Source of the DNA: Mycobacterium scrofulaceum
GTDB taxonomy: Bacteria > Actinomycetota > Actinomycetes > Mycobacteriales > Mycobacteriaceae
Length of the DNA stretch: 64,000 nt
Assembly: GCF_002086735.1 (NCBI RefSeq)
Contig: NZ_MVIJ01000014.1
Span: 1-64,000 of the forward strand
Direction of reading: 5' to 3'
Each line of letters begins with the position of its first letter. Positions within the stretch are counted from its first letter, which is position 1. The position numbers and the translations under genes are program-made. This document shows, in pieces, positions 24,497-32,221 of this stretch. The notes under the pieces were generated by a model. That model made no database searches and was not told the DNA's origin. It saw only the letters and a program-made list of their open reading frames with translations.

Positions 24497-25509
24497 GCTT
24501 TGTCGCCTCTCGATCGGTTGCCGTCCCGATCACCTGCCTGGCCTCCAGCATCGCGCACGGATCGCTTCATGAGGGGTGTTCCGTCGGCTTCGCTGTCGAG
24601 TTTGCGCAAGATGAGACCTTCCCGTAACGCCCACGGGCAGATATCCACCGATTCGATCGACAGCGCTCGCATACTCGCCTCCGCCACCAGCGCACCCGCC
24701 ACGATCTGCGGCGCGCGCTCGGCGCTCACCCCTTCCAGTTCTGCCCGGTCAGCGGTCGTCATCCTAGAGATGAAAGATATGAGTTGCCTGAGGCCGTTTG
24801 CTGTCAGCGTCCTTTTCACCCGCGGGCCGGCCGCCGACGGCGCCGCGCCGGTGAGCCGGGCCAGCGAGCGGAACGTCTTCGACGTCGCCACCGCCAGGTC
24901 GGGAGCGCCCGCTTCCAGCACGGCCACGCTGGAGTCGGCGAGCTCGGCGTCCAGCCAGTCGCGCAGCATGGCGACCCGGCGCCGCCCGGGCGGGTCGTCG
25001 GGCAGCCATTCGCGGGTCAACCGGCCGGCGCCCAGGGGCAGGGACAGCGCCACCTCCGGCTCCTCGTCGACGCCGCTGGACATTTCCAGCGAGCCGCCGC
25101 CGATGTCGAGGTTGATGATCCGGCCCGCGCTCCACCCGTACCACCGACGCACGGCCAAAAACGTCAGCCGCGACTCGTCGACCCCGCTCAGCGCCTCCAG
25201 CTCGACACCGGTTTCCTTGCGGACGCGGGTGAGCACGTCGTCGGAGTTCACCGCGTCCCGCAGGGCCGACGTGGCGAACGCCATCAGCTCGGCACAGCCG
25301 GAACTGTCCGCGATCTTGGCGAACTCGTCGATCGTGGAAATCAGCTTCTCGGCTCCGCGCTTGGTGATCTTGCCGGAGCTGTCGATCGACTCGGCCAGAC
25401 GCAGCGTGGCCTTCGTCGAACTCATGGGCGTGGGATGCCCACCACGGTGCGCGTCAACCACCAGTAGGTGAACCGTGTTGCTGCCCACGTCGAGCACGCC
25501 CAATCGCAC
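24493..25509 (-). CDS. ppx1: Exopolyphosphatase / guanosine pentaphosphate phosphohydrolase family (Ppx1)
   Basis: 338 residues of the Ppx/GppA ASKHA fold. The first phosphate loop [18 protein letters not shown] opens the protein, [13 protein letters not shown] is the second phosphate loop, and [15 protein letters not shown] carries the conserved Asp region. It probably hydrolyses polyphosphate chains; M. tuberculosis Rv0496 is reported to act on short chains. The GTG at 25509 (VRLGVLDV) is chosen because the fold begins there. A 56-bp tandem repeat with strong hairpins starts only 13 bases upstream, inside its probable 5' leader. Confidence 0.92.
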   Translation of the reverse strand: MRLGVLDVGSNTVHLLVVDAHRGGHPTPMSSTKATLRLAESIDSSGKITKRGAEKLISTIDEFAKIADSSGCAELMAFATSALRDAVNSDDVLTRVRKETGVELEALSGVDESRLTFLAVRRWYGWSAGRIINLDIGGGSLEMSSGVDEEPEVALSLPLGAGRLTREWLPDDPPGRRRVAMLRDWLDAELADSSVAVLEAGAPDLAVATSKTFRSLARLTGAAPSAAGPRVKRTLTANGLRQLISFISRMTTADRAELEGVSAERAPQIVAGALVAEASMRALSIESVDICPWALREGLILRKLDSEADGTPLMKRSVRDAGGQAGDRDGNRSRGDKA

Positions 25510-25522
25510 GGAAAACAACCTA

Positions 25523-25669
25523 GTCGGGCGACAATGCGGGCCGCGTGCGGCCCGCTGAGGAGCACGACAATTTAACCTGTCGGGCGACAATGCGGGCCGC
25601 GTGCGGCCCGCTGAGGAGCACGACAATTTAACCTGTCGGGCGACAATGCGCGCCGCGTGCGGCCCGCTG
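25523..25669. repeat. 56-bp tandem repeat (2.6 copies) upstream of ppx1, VNTR-like
   Basis: Copies begin at 25523, 25579 and 25635, each with the same start GTCGGGCGACAATGCG. The first two are identical over 56 bases; the third carries one change (CGGG to CGCG) and diverges after about 35 bases. Each unit contains the perfect hairpin GCGGGCCGC-GT-GCGGCCCGC. The array fills the space between the divergent genes ppx1 and Rv0495c. Its form is that of the variable-number repeats used for typing M. avium complex strains. Confidence 0.92.
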
Positions 25670-25748
25670 TGGGAGTCGCCGATCTCGCGCCGTCACGTCC
25701 CGAGTGTCAGCGGCTCGAAGAGCCCGAATCGTCGTCTAACGTGGACCC

Positions 25749-26534
25749 GTGGCGAATTCCTATCCGGAACCCGGGCACGAGGTCGAACTGGACTTCGCCC
25801 GTGAGTGGGTGGAGTTCTACGACCCCGACAATCCCGAGCACCTGATCGCGGCCGACCTCACCTGGCTGCTGTCCCGCTGGACCTGCGTGTTCGGCACGCC
25901 CGCCTGCCACGGCACGGTGGCGGGCCGCCCGGACGACGGCTGCTGCTCGCACGGCGCGTTCCTGTCCGACGACGACGACCGCGCCCGGCTCGACGATGCG
26001 GTCAAGCAGCTGACCGACGAAGACTGGCAATTCCGCGATAAGGGCTTGGGCCGCAAGGGTTATCTGGAACTCGACGAGCATGAGGGGCAACCCCAGTACC
26101 GCACCCGCAAGCACAAGGACGCCTGCATCTTCTTGAACCGGCCCGGCTTTCCCGGCGGCGTCGGGTGCGCGCTGCACTCCAAGGCCCTCAAGCTGGGCGT
26201 CGCGCCGCTGACCATGAAACCCGACGTCTGCTGGCAGCTGCCGATCCGGCGCAGCCAGGAGTGGGTGACGCGGCCCGACGGCACCGAAATCCTCAAAACC
26301 ACTGTCACCGAATACGATCGGCGCGGCTGGGGCTCCGGCGGCGCCGACCTGCACTGGTACTGCACCGGCGACCCCGGCGCCCATGTCGGCGCCAAGCAGG
26401 TCTGGGAAAGCATGGCCGACGAGCTCACCGAGCTGCTCGGCGCCAAGGCGTACGCCGAACTCGCGGCGATGTGCAAGCGCCGCGGCAAGCTGGGGCTCGT
26501 TGCGGTGCATCCGGCTACTCGGCTTGCCGAGTAG
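25749..26534 (+). CDS. Conserved Cys-rich protein (Rv0495c-like)
   Basis: 261 residues from a GTG at 25749, no signal peptide. Cysteines cluster in [44 protein letters not shown] and [10 protein letters not shown], the layout of a protein binding metal or undergoing thiol redox changes. [14 protein letters not shown] resembles the CxxxxxxCC-type zinc/iron proteins of unknown function. I recall a report linking Rv0495c to redox balance, not checked here. Its 3' end overlaps the convergent regulator gene by 20 bases. Confidence 0.82.
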   Translation: MANSYPEPGHEVELDFAREWVEFYDPDNPEHLIAADLTWLLSRWTCVFGTPACHGTVAGRPDDGCCSHGAFLSDDDDRARLDDAVKQLTDEDWQFRDKGLGRKGYLELDEHEGQPQYRTRKHKDACIFLNRPGFPGGVGCALHSKALKLGVAPLTMKPDVCWQLPIRRSQEWVTRPDGTEILKTTVTEYDRRGWGSGGADLHWYCTGDPGAHVGAKQVWESMADELTELLGAKAYAELAAMCKRRGKLGLVAVHPATRLAE

Positions 26535-27249
26535 CACCAGTCTTCTTGTAGGACAAGACCATTCGCTGCGCGCTGGCGCGCAGGTACTCCTCGACCGCGG
26601 CGGCGGCCGCGGCCTCGTCGCGCGCCAGCACCGCGTCGGTGATGGCGGTGAGCCCGGCCACCACGGGCGCGGCGTCGTCGTAGGAAGCGGTGAGCTCGTG
26701 CTCACGCCCGCCGAAGGCGTGCTCCACCCAGCGGTACAGCAACGCCAGCGCGCGGTTGCCGCTGTGGTGGATGAGCACCCGGAAGTAAGCCAGGTCGGCG
26801 GCCTGGCGCGCGGCCGCGGTCTCGGCCTCGCGGACCGCGGCCAGCGCGGCGCGCAGCGCCTCGGTATCCGCGGGGGCGCCGCGCCGCGCGGCCGAGCGCC
26901 CGATCAGCGGGCCCAGGGCCGCCCGGATCTCGAACAGCTCCACCAGGAACTCGGGCCCCAGCTTGCGGACCAGCGCCTCGACCACCGCGGGATGGGTGAG
27001 CGCCTGCGGGTCGGCGACCACGTTGCCGCTGCCGTGCCGGGCCTCAATCAGCCCCATCTGCTGCAGCCGGGCCAGGCCCTGCCGCAGCGACGTGCGGTTG
27101 ACGCCGAGCTGTTCGGCCAGTTCGCGCTCGGGCGGCAGCGCCGATCCCGGCGGGAACGCGCCGTCGAGGATGGCGTCGGCGATCGACGCGGCGATCTGTT
27201 CGTCGACGCGTTGACGATCGAGCGGGCGCAGCGGACTTGACTGGTTCAT
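26515..27249 (-). CDS. GntR/FadR-family transcriptional regulator (Rv0494-like)
   Basis: 244 residues. Residues 14-75 are a winged helix-turn-helix ([20 protein letters not shown], then [13 protein letters not shown]), and 90-235 an all-helical FCD-type effector domain. M. tuberculosis Rv0494 is described as a starvation-induced, lipid-responsive FadR-type regulator. The frame is open far upstream, but the ATG at 27249 heads the DNA-binding domain. A palindrome ATTGG-N5-CCAAT covers this start codon, pointing to self-repression. It is divergent from the Rv0493c-Rv0492A-Rv0492c chain, which it may control. Confidence 0.9.
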   Translation of the reverse strand: MNQSSPLRPLDRQRVDEQIAASIADAILDGAFPPGSALPPERELAEQLGVNRTSLRQGLARLQQMGLIEARHGSGNVVADPQALTHPAVVEALVRKLGPEFLVELFEIRAALGPLIGRSAARRGAPADTEALRAALAAVREAETAAARQAADLAYFRVLIHHSGNRALALLYRWVEHAFGGREHELTASYDDAAPVVAGLTAITDAVLARDEAAAAAAVEEYLRASAQRMVLSYKKTGATRQAE

Positions 27250-27262
27250 TGGCTCAACCAAT
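27248..27262. promoter_or_regulatory. Candidate operator of the Rv0494-like regulator
   Basis: ATTGGCTCAACCAAT is an inverted repeat (ATTGG/CCAAT, 5-base spacer) that includes the regulator's start codon and lies about 30 bases before the divergent gene at 27292. FadR-type proteins bind TGGT-N3-ACCA-like palindromes, which this resembles. Confidence 0.5.
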
Positions 27263-27291
27263 ATAGTGGACGGACCCACGGGAGGTGAGCA

Positions 27292-28248
27292 ATGGACGAC
27301 GACACGCGATCGGCGGCGGCGGCGCCACGCTGGCGCGGCAAGGCGGGCCGGCTGGAGGTCTGGTACGCCACGCTCTCGGACCCCGCCACCCGCGCCGGGC
27401 TGTGGGTGCACTGCGAGACGGTTTCCCCGCTCAGCGGTGCCGGCGCCTACGCACACGGCTGGGCCACCTGGTTTCCGCCCGACGGGCCGCCCCGCACCGG
27501 GCGGTTCGGGCCCGCGCCCGCCTCGCCCGCGACCGGCCCCTGGTGGTTCGACGCCGACGGCGTGCGGGTGGGCGACCGACGACTGACTGGAAGCGCAGGG
27601 TCGCTGGCGTGGGAACTGTCTTGGACCGACGCCGGCGCACCGCTCTGGACGTTTCCCCGCGCGGCCTGGGACCGCGAGCTGCTGCCGGGCGCCCAAGTCG
27701 TCCTCGCCCCCACCGCCGACTTCACCGGATCGCTGACCGTCGGCGACGCCGCCGCGCCCGTCGAGGGGTGGCGCGGCGGCGTCGCGCACATCTACGGGCA
27801 CGGCAACGCCAAACGCTGGGGCTGGGTGCACGCCGACCTCGGCAACGGCGACGTCCTCGAGGCGGTCACCGCCGTCTCGCACAAGCCGGGGCTGCGCAGG
27901 CTGGCCCCGCTGGCGTTCGTCCGGTTCCGGATCGACGGAAAGGACTGGCCCGCAGGCCCGTTGCCGTCATTGCGGATGCGCACGACGCTGGGCCTGGAGC
28001 ACTGGCAGCTGGAGGGGCGAATCGGTGGCCGGCGGGTGCTCATCCGGATCGACCAGCCGGCGGAGAGGTGCGTGAGCCTGCAGTACACCGATCCCGACGG
28101 CGGCACGGCGGTGTGCACCAACACCGAACAGGCCGACATCCACGTCGAGGTCGACGACCGGCGATGGTCGGTGCTGGGCACGGGGCACGCCGAAGTGGGT
28201 TTGCGCGGGAGCGTGGCACCCGACGTCAACGAAAGGATCCCGACATGA
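27292..28248 (+). CDS. Conserved hypothetical protein, beta-rich, lipocalin/AttH-like (Rv0493c-like)
   Basis: 318 residues with a good ribosome binding site (GGGAGGTGAG) before the ATG. There is no signal peptide or membrane helix. The sequence alternates short beta strands rich in Trp, Gly and Asp ([54 protein letters not shown]), the form of the two-lobed lipocalin-like AttH/tocopherol-cyclase group. A hydrophobic-ligand role is possible. It is the first gene of a chain of three joined by ATGA overlaps and ending in a flavin oxidoreductase. Confidence 0.78.
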   Translation: MDDDTRSAAAAPRWRGKAGRLEVWYATLSDPATRAGLWVHCETVSPLSGAGAYAHGWATWFPPDGPPRTGRFGPAPASPATGPWWFDADGVRVGDRRLTGSAGSLAWELSWTDAGAPLWTFPRAAWDRELLPGAQVVLAPTADFTGSLTVGDAAAPVEGWRGGVAHIYGHGNAKRWGWVHADLGNGDVLEAVTAVSHKPGLRRLAPLAFVRFRIDGKDWPAGPLPSLRMRTTLGLEHWQLEGRIGGRRVLIRIDQPAERCVSLQYTDPDGGTAVCTNTEQADIHVEVDDRRWSVLGTGHAEVGLRGSVAPDVNERIPT

Positions 28249-28574
28249 GTTTTCTGCTGGACCCACCGCTGCTGTTCGCCTCCGGCGTGCTCATCGAGCG
28301 GCGGCTGCCCGCCGACCGCCGCGACGTCGCCGAGGCCGCCACCCTGGGTGTCTTCTTCGGCGGGTCGTTCGGGTTGTACAACAACGTGCCCGGCCTCGGG
28401 CTGCTATGGCGGCCCTTCCGCGCCCGCAACGGCCGCGACTTCATGTGGAACAGCGGGGTTTTCAATCTGAACACCGCCGAGGCGGACTGGCCCCTGCACG
28501 CGGCGGCGGGCGCCATCTTCGCCAGCTATCCGTTCTTCATCAAGATGGGCCGCCGCCTCGCGCGGCTGATATGA
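28245..28574 (+). CDS. Conserved small protein (Rv0492A-like)
   Basis: 109 residues. The start ATG overlaps the previous stop (ATGA at 28245-28248), and its own stop overlaps the next start (28571-28574). It has one moderately hydrophobic stretch, EAATLGVFFGGSFGLYNNVP, and an aromatic-rich middle (RDFMWNSGVFNL), with a basic end MGRRLARLI. It may be a small membrane-associated partner of the GMC oxidoreductase encoded next. No function is known to me. Confidence 0.8.
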   Translation: MSFLLDPPLLFASGVLIERRLPADRRDVAEAATLGVFFGGSFGLYNNVPGLGLLWRPFRARNGRDFMWNSGVFNLNTAEADWPLHAAAGAIFASYPFFIKMGRRLARLI

Positions 28575-30421
28575 GCCTGGTCGCCTCGTTCGGGACCGCG
28601 CTGCTACCCGAGGAGTACGGCGGCCCGGCGGCGCCCGAGCTGGCGGCGCGCGTCGAGCGCTACCTGCGGCAGTTGCCGACGACCTCGCGGGTGGCCATGC
28701 GCGCCGGGCTGCTCGGGCTGACCGCGGCGAGCTTCGCCACCACCGGACGGTCGCTGTCGCGGCTGGCACCCGACCGGCGCGAACGGGTGCTGCGGCGGGT
28801 CGCCGCCCTGGGCCCGGACGCCGGCGCGGGCCTCGAGGCGATGAAGGCGATCGTGTTGCTGGCCAACGGCGCGGAAACGTATGCGCCCGAGCTTCTTTCG
28901 CGCGCCGCGGACCAGGTGACGGCCCGCCCGGACGCGGCGTTGAACGTCGTCGGATCGGCCGAGAGCCGTTCCGTCGTCACCGCCGACGCGGTGATCGTGG
29001 GCTCCGGCGCCGGCGGCGCGATGGTGGCCCGGACCCTGGCGCGGGCCGGGTGCGACGTCGTCGTCCTCGAGGAGGGCCGCCGCTGGACGGTCGAGGAATT
29101 CCGCACCACCCATCCCATCGACCGCTACGCCGGGCTGTACCGCGGCGCCGGCGCCACCGTCGCCCTGGGCCGGCCGTCGGTCGTGCTGCCCATCGGCCGC
29201 GCGGTCGGCGGCACCACGGTGGTGAACTCGGGCACCTGCTACCGCCCGCCGACGGCCGTGCAGCGGCGCTGGCGCGACGAATTCGGCCTTGCCCTGGCCG
29301 ATTCCGACCGGCTGGCCGAGCGCCTCGACGACGTCGAACGCACGCTGCGGGTCGCCCCCGTGCCGCTCGAGATCATGGGCCGCAACGGGCGCCTGCTGCT
29401 CGACGCCGCCACCGCGCTCGGCTGGCACGCGGCGCCCATCCCGCGCAACGCGCCGGGCTGTGCGGGCTGTTGCCAGTGCGCGATCGGCTGTCCCCGCAAC
29501 GCCAAGTTCGGGGTGCACCTCAACGCGCTGCCCGAGGCGTGCGCGGCCGGCGCGCGGATCATCGCCCAGGCGCGCGTCGAGCGCCTGCTGCACCGGCACG
29601 GGCGCGCCCGGGGGGTGCGGGCCCGCCGGCCCGACGGCACGGCGCTGGACGTGCTGGCCGACACGGTCATCGTGGCGGCCGGGGCAACCGAGACGCCAGG
29701 GTTGTTGCGCCGCAGCGGCGTTGGTGATCATTCGCGGCTCGGCCGCAACCTGGCGCTGCACCCGGCCACCATGCTCGCCGGGCGCTTCGAGGACGACGTC
29801 GTCGCCTGGCATGGGGTGCTGCAGAGCGCGGCGGTACACGAGCTGCACGAGTCACACGGCGTGCTCATCGAAGCGACCTCGACGCCGCCCGGGATGGGTT
29901 CGATGGTGTTTCCGGGCTACGGCGCGGAGCTGCTCGGCTGGCTGGACCGCGCGCCCCGGGTGGCGACGTTCGGCGCCATGGTGGCCGATCGCGGCGCCGG
30001 CTCGGTCGCGTCGGTGCGCGGCGAGACGCTCATCCGCTACGACATCGACCGCGCCGACGTCGCCAAGCTCGTCGCCGCGATCGAGGCCATGGGCCGGCTG
30101 TTGTTCGCCGCGGGGGCAATCGAGGTGCTCACCGGTCTGCCCGGCGCGCCGACCGTGACATCGCTGCCCGCGCTGCAGGACGTGCTGCGGCGCAGCGACC
30201 CGAAAAGCCTGCACCTGGCGGCCTTTCACCCGACGGGCACGGCGGCGGCCGGAGTCGACGATCAGCTTTGCCCGGTCGACGAGACCGGGCGGCTGCGCGG
30301 CGTGGACGGGGTGTGGGTGGCCGACGCCTCGATCCTGCCGAGCTGCCCGGAAGTCAACCCGCAGGTGTCGATCATGGCGCTGGCGCTGGGCGTGGCCGAC
30401 GAGGTGGTGGGCGCCCGGTGA
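28571..30421 (+). CDS. GMC-family flavin oxidoreductase with a Cys cluster (Rv0492c-like)
   Basis: 616 residues. Residues 138-160 hold the FAD-binding loop VIVGSGAGGAMVARTLARAG, and VVLPIGRAVGGTTVVNSGTC is the second GMC signature. The C-terminus has HPTGTAAAG and NPQVSIMALA, which supply the active-site His and Asn. A cysteine cluster C297-x2-C300-C301-x-C303-x3-C307 sits before the substrate domain, as in GMC enzymes suggested to bind an iron-sulfur cluster. Residues 1-130 form an N-terminal helical part with a hydrophobic stretch. It probably oxidises an alcohol, perhaps a long-chain or sterol alcohol. Confidence 0.88.
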   Translation: MSLVASFGTALLPEEYGGPAAPELAARVERYLRQLPTTSRVAMRAGLLGLTAASFATTGRSLSRLAPDRRERVLRRVAALGPDAGAGLEAMKAIVLLANGAETYAPELLSRAADQVTARPDAALNVVGSAESRSVVTADAVIVGSGAGGAMVARTLARAGCDVVVLEEGRRWTVEEFRTTHPIDRYAGLYRGAGATVALGRPSVVLPIGRAVGGTTVVNSGTCYRPPTAVQRRWRDEFGLALADSDRLAERLDDVERTLRVAPVPLEIMGRNGRLLLDAATALGWHAAPIPRNAPGCAGCCQCAIGCPRNAKFGVHLNALPEACAAGARIIAQARVERLLHRHGRARGVRARRPDGTALDVLADTVIVAAGATETPGLLRRSGVGDHSRLGRNLALHPATMLAGRFEDDVVAWHGVLQSAAVHELHESHGVLIEATSTPPGMGSMVFPGYGAELLGWLDRAPRVATFGAMVADRGAGSVASVRGETLIRYDIDRADVAKLVAAIEAMGRLLFAAGAIEVLTGLPGAPTVTSLPALQDVLRRSDPKSLHLAAFHPTGTAAAGVDDQLCPVDETGRLRGVDGVWVADASILPSCPEVNPQVSIMALALGVADEVVGAR

Positions 30422-30515
30422 TCGCGGGTGCGTCCAGGGCTTTCGGTGTGAATCCCGGGCGGGGAATCGGTGAGATATGTGCCCTCAGCGCACACTCGAG
30501 GCCCTGAACGCACAC

Positions 30516-30787
30516 TCATGCCGAGGGCGGGCACCCGGCATCGCGTCCGGTGACGGCTGCCATCAGGGCCCGCCGGAAGGTGCGTCCCGGCGAGGCGGCG
30601 TCGACACCGGCGTCCGGTGAAGAACGCGGCGCCGACTCGACCCCGGTGGCGTTCGCCGCCCAGGCGGCGGGCACCGACAGCGGGCCGAGCGAGGCCGCCT
30701 CGCCGACTCCCGCGGACGGCGCGCCGATACCGGACGAAGGGTGAAACGGCCAGCCCAACCGGGGGCCGGGGTGCGCCGGCACGCCGC
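30516..30787 (-). pseudogene. Out-of-frame PPE-SVP C-terminal module
   Basis: Directly after the PPE stop, another frame encodes GEAASLGPLSVPAAWAANAT (SVPAAW at 30660-30677) and ends GRTFRRALMAAVTGRD...PPSA at 30516. This is the typical C-terminal SVP module of PPE proteins. It has no start of its own and joins the PPE frame if one base is restored near 30789, so it is the severed end of that gene. Confidence 0.75.
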
Positions 30788-32014
30788 TCAACCGGCGCTG
30801 GAAACGGCTTGGGCCCATTCCAGTAGCCCATCCACGTCGAGCTGAGGCTGAATTCCGGCAGTGCCCGCCAGCCCCGGCGCGGCCAGCCCGCCCAGCGGGG
30901 CCCCCAATGCGCCCGACGAGCCGGGGATGGGGGTGACCGTGGCGATGCTGACGGTGCCGAAGACGTTGGTGATGGACGCGCCGGCGGGTCCGGCGATGGC
31001 GGTGGCGGTGTTCGCGAACGTCTGGACCGCGATCTGTTCCGCGGCGGCCACCTGGAGTGTGGCGGAGCCGTTGACGAGGGTGACCAGCACCTCTTGGAAC
31101 GATCCGGTGGTGAGGACGATCGGGTTGGCGCCGGCGGTGACGTCGACCCCGCCCGGGATCAGCACGCCGCCCTCGGAGCAGTCGATGATGGTGTGAATTG
31201 TGGCGCCGGGGTTGACGATAACGGAGCCGAAACTGATCAGGTTGGTGCCGGAGCCCGTGATCGTGATCTCGCCGCTGTTGAGGTACATGCCGGTGTTGGC
31301 GCCGATGGTGATGGTGCTGCCCGGCGCGACCGTGACCGTTTGGCCCGGGGCGACGGGCCCGACGGTGTCGGCGGTGGAGCTGAGCGTGTGCATCGTGGCG
31401 TTGGTCGAGGCCAGCTGCTGGGTGGCGCTGGTGGCGTTCTGGGCGGTGGCCTGGGCCACAGTCTGGGCCTGGGCACCCTGCCCGGCCGGATTGGTGGTCC
31501 GCGGCGGCTCGTCGAACGGGGTCAGGGCGCCGGCGCTCTCGCTCGCGGCGGCGTATCCGTACATCGCCGTGGCGTCTTGCACCCACATCTCCATGTACTG
31601 GGCTTCGGTGGCCGCGATCGCCGGGGTGTTCTGCCCCAGGAAGTTCGTCGCGACCAGCGCCATCAACTGCGCCCGGTTGGCCGCGATCACCGGCGGGGGC
31701 ACCGTCATCGCAAACGCCGCTTCGTAGGCCGCCGCCGCCGAGTAGGCCTGGGCGGCGGTCTGCGCGGCCTGGGCGGCGGCGGCGGTCAGCCATTCCACGT
31801 AGGGGGTGGCCGCGGCCGTCATCAGCAACGACGAGGGGCCCGACCACGCCTGCCCCGTCAGCCCCGCCAGCTCGGCCGCGTAACCGCTGGCGGTGGACTC
31901 CAGCTGCGCGGCCAGCGCGTCCCAGCCCGCGACGGCCACCAGCATCGGCCCCGCCCCGGGGCCCGCATACATCAGTCCGGAGTTGACCTCCGGAGGCAGC
32001 GACGCAAAGTCCAT
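30788..32014 (-). CDS. PPE family protein, truncated by a frameshift
   Basis: 408 residues. The N-terminal PPE domain (about 1-175) starts [20 protein letters not shown] and contains the WxG turn in [11 protein letters not shown], so it should pair with a PE protein and leave by a type VII system. The rest is Thr/Gly/Val-rich beta-repeat sequence ([18 protein letters not shown]) of a surface-type domain. It stops at [12 protein letters not shown] just before an SVP module lying in another frame. I see no PE gene beside it. M. tuberculosis has no PPE gene at this position, so the gene is an accessory insertion. Confidence 0.85.
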   Translation of the reverse strand: MDFASLPPEVNSGLMYAGPGAGPMLVAVAGWDALAAQLESTASGYAAELAGLTGQAWSGPSSLLMTAAATPYVEWLTAAAAQAAQTAAQAYSAAAAYEAAFAMTVPPPVIAANRAQLMALVATNFLGQNTPAIAATEAQYMEMWVQDATAMYGYAAASESAGALTPFDEPPRTTNPAGQGAQAQTVAQATAQNATSATQQLASTNATMHTLSSTADTVGPVAPGQTVTVAPGSTITIGANTGMYLNSGEITITGSGTNLISFGSVIVNPGATIHTIIDCSEGGVLIPGGVDVTAGANPIVLTTGSFQEVLVTLVNGSATLQVAAAEQIAVQTFANTATAIAGPAGASITNVFGTVSIATVTPIPGSSGALGAPLGGLAAPGLAGTAGIQPQLDVDGLLEWAQAVSSAG

Positions 32015-32050
32015 GTGGCCAGTCCTCTCCGCGGCGATCCGGTCGGATGC

Positions 32051-32092
32051 TTTTCAACAGCCATCGAATAGTTTTTCAACGACCATAGAATA
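32051..32092. promoter_or_regulatory. Two 20-bp direct repeats upstream of the PPE gene
   Basis: Copies at 32051-32070 and 32073-32092 share TTTTCAAC and CCAT.GAATA with three differences in 20 bases and a 22-base period. They lie 37-78 bases before the PPE start, in AT-rich DNA, and suit a regulator binding the same face of the helix twice. The regulator is unknown. Confidence 0.5.
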
Positions 32093-32221
32093 ACGCGGGT
32101 AAGGGTCGAGCGCCAGCAAATGTCGTAAACGGCGCGTGACGATCAAGCCGGGTCTTCATTGCGACCGTCGGTCGCTGCGGCGCCGGGGCGCCGGCGGGGG
32201 TCAGACGCTCGGCATCGCGCG

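Noticed and set aside
23537..25471. A 644-codon plus-strand frame
   Set aside because: It is antisense to the Rv0497-like gene and ppx1 and matches no family.
25523..25669. CRISPR array
   Set aside because: The 56-bp units follow each other without unique spacers and no cas genes are near.
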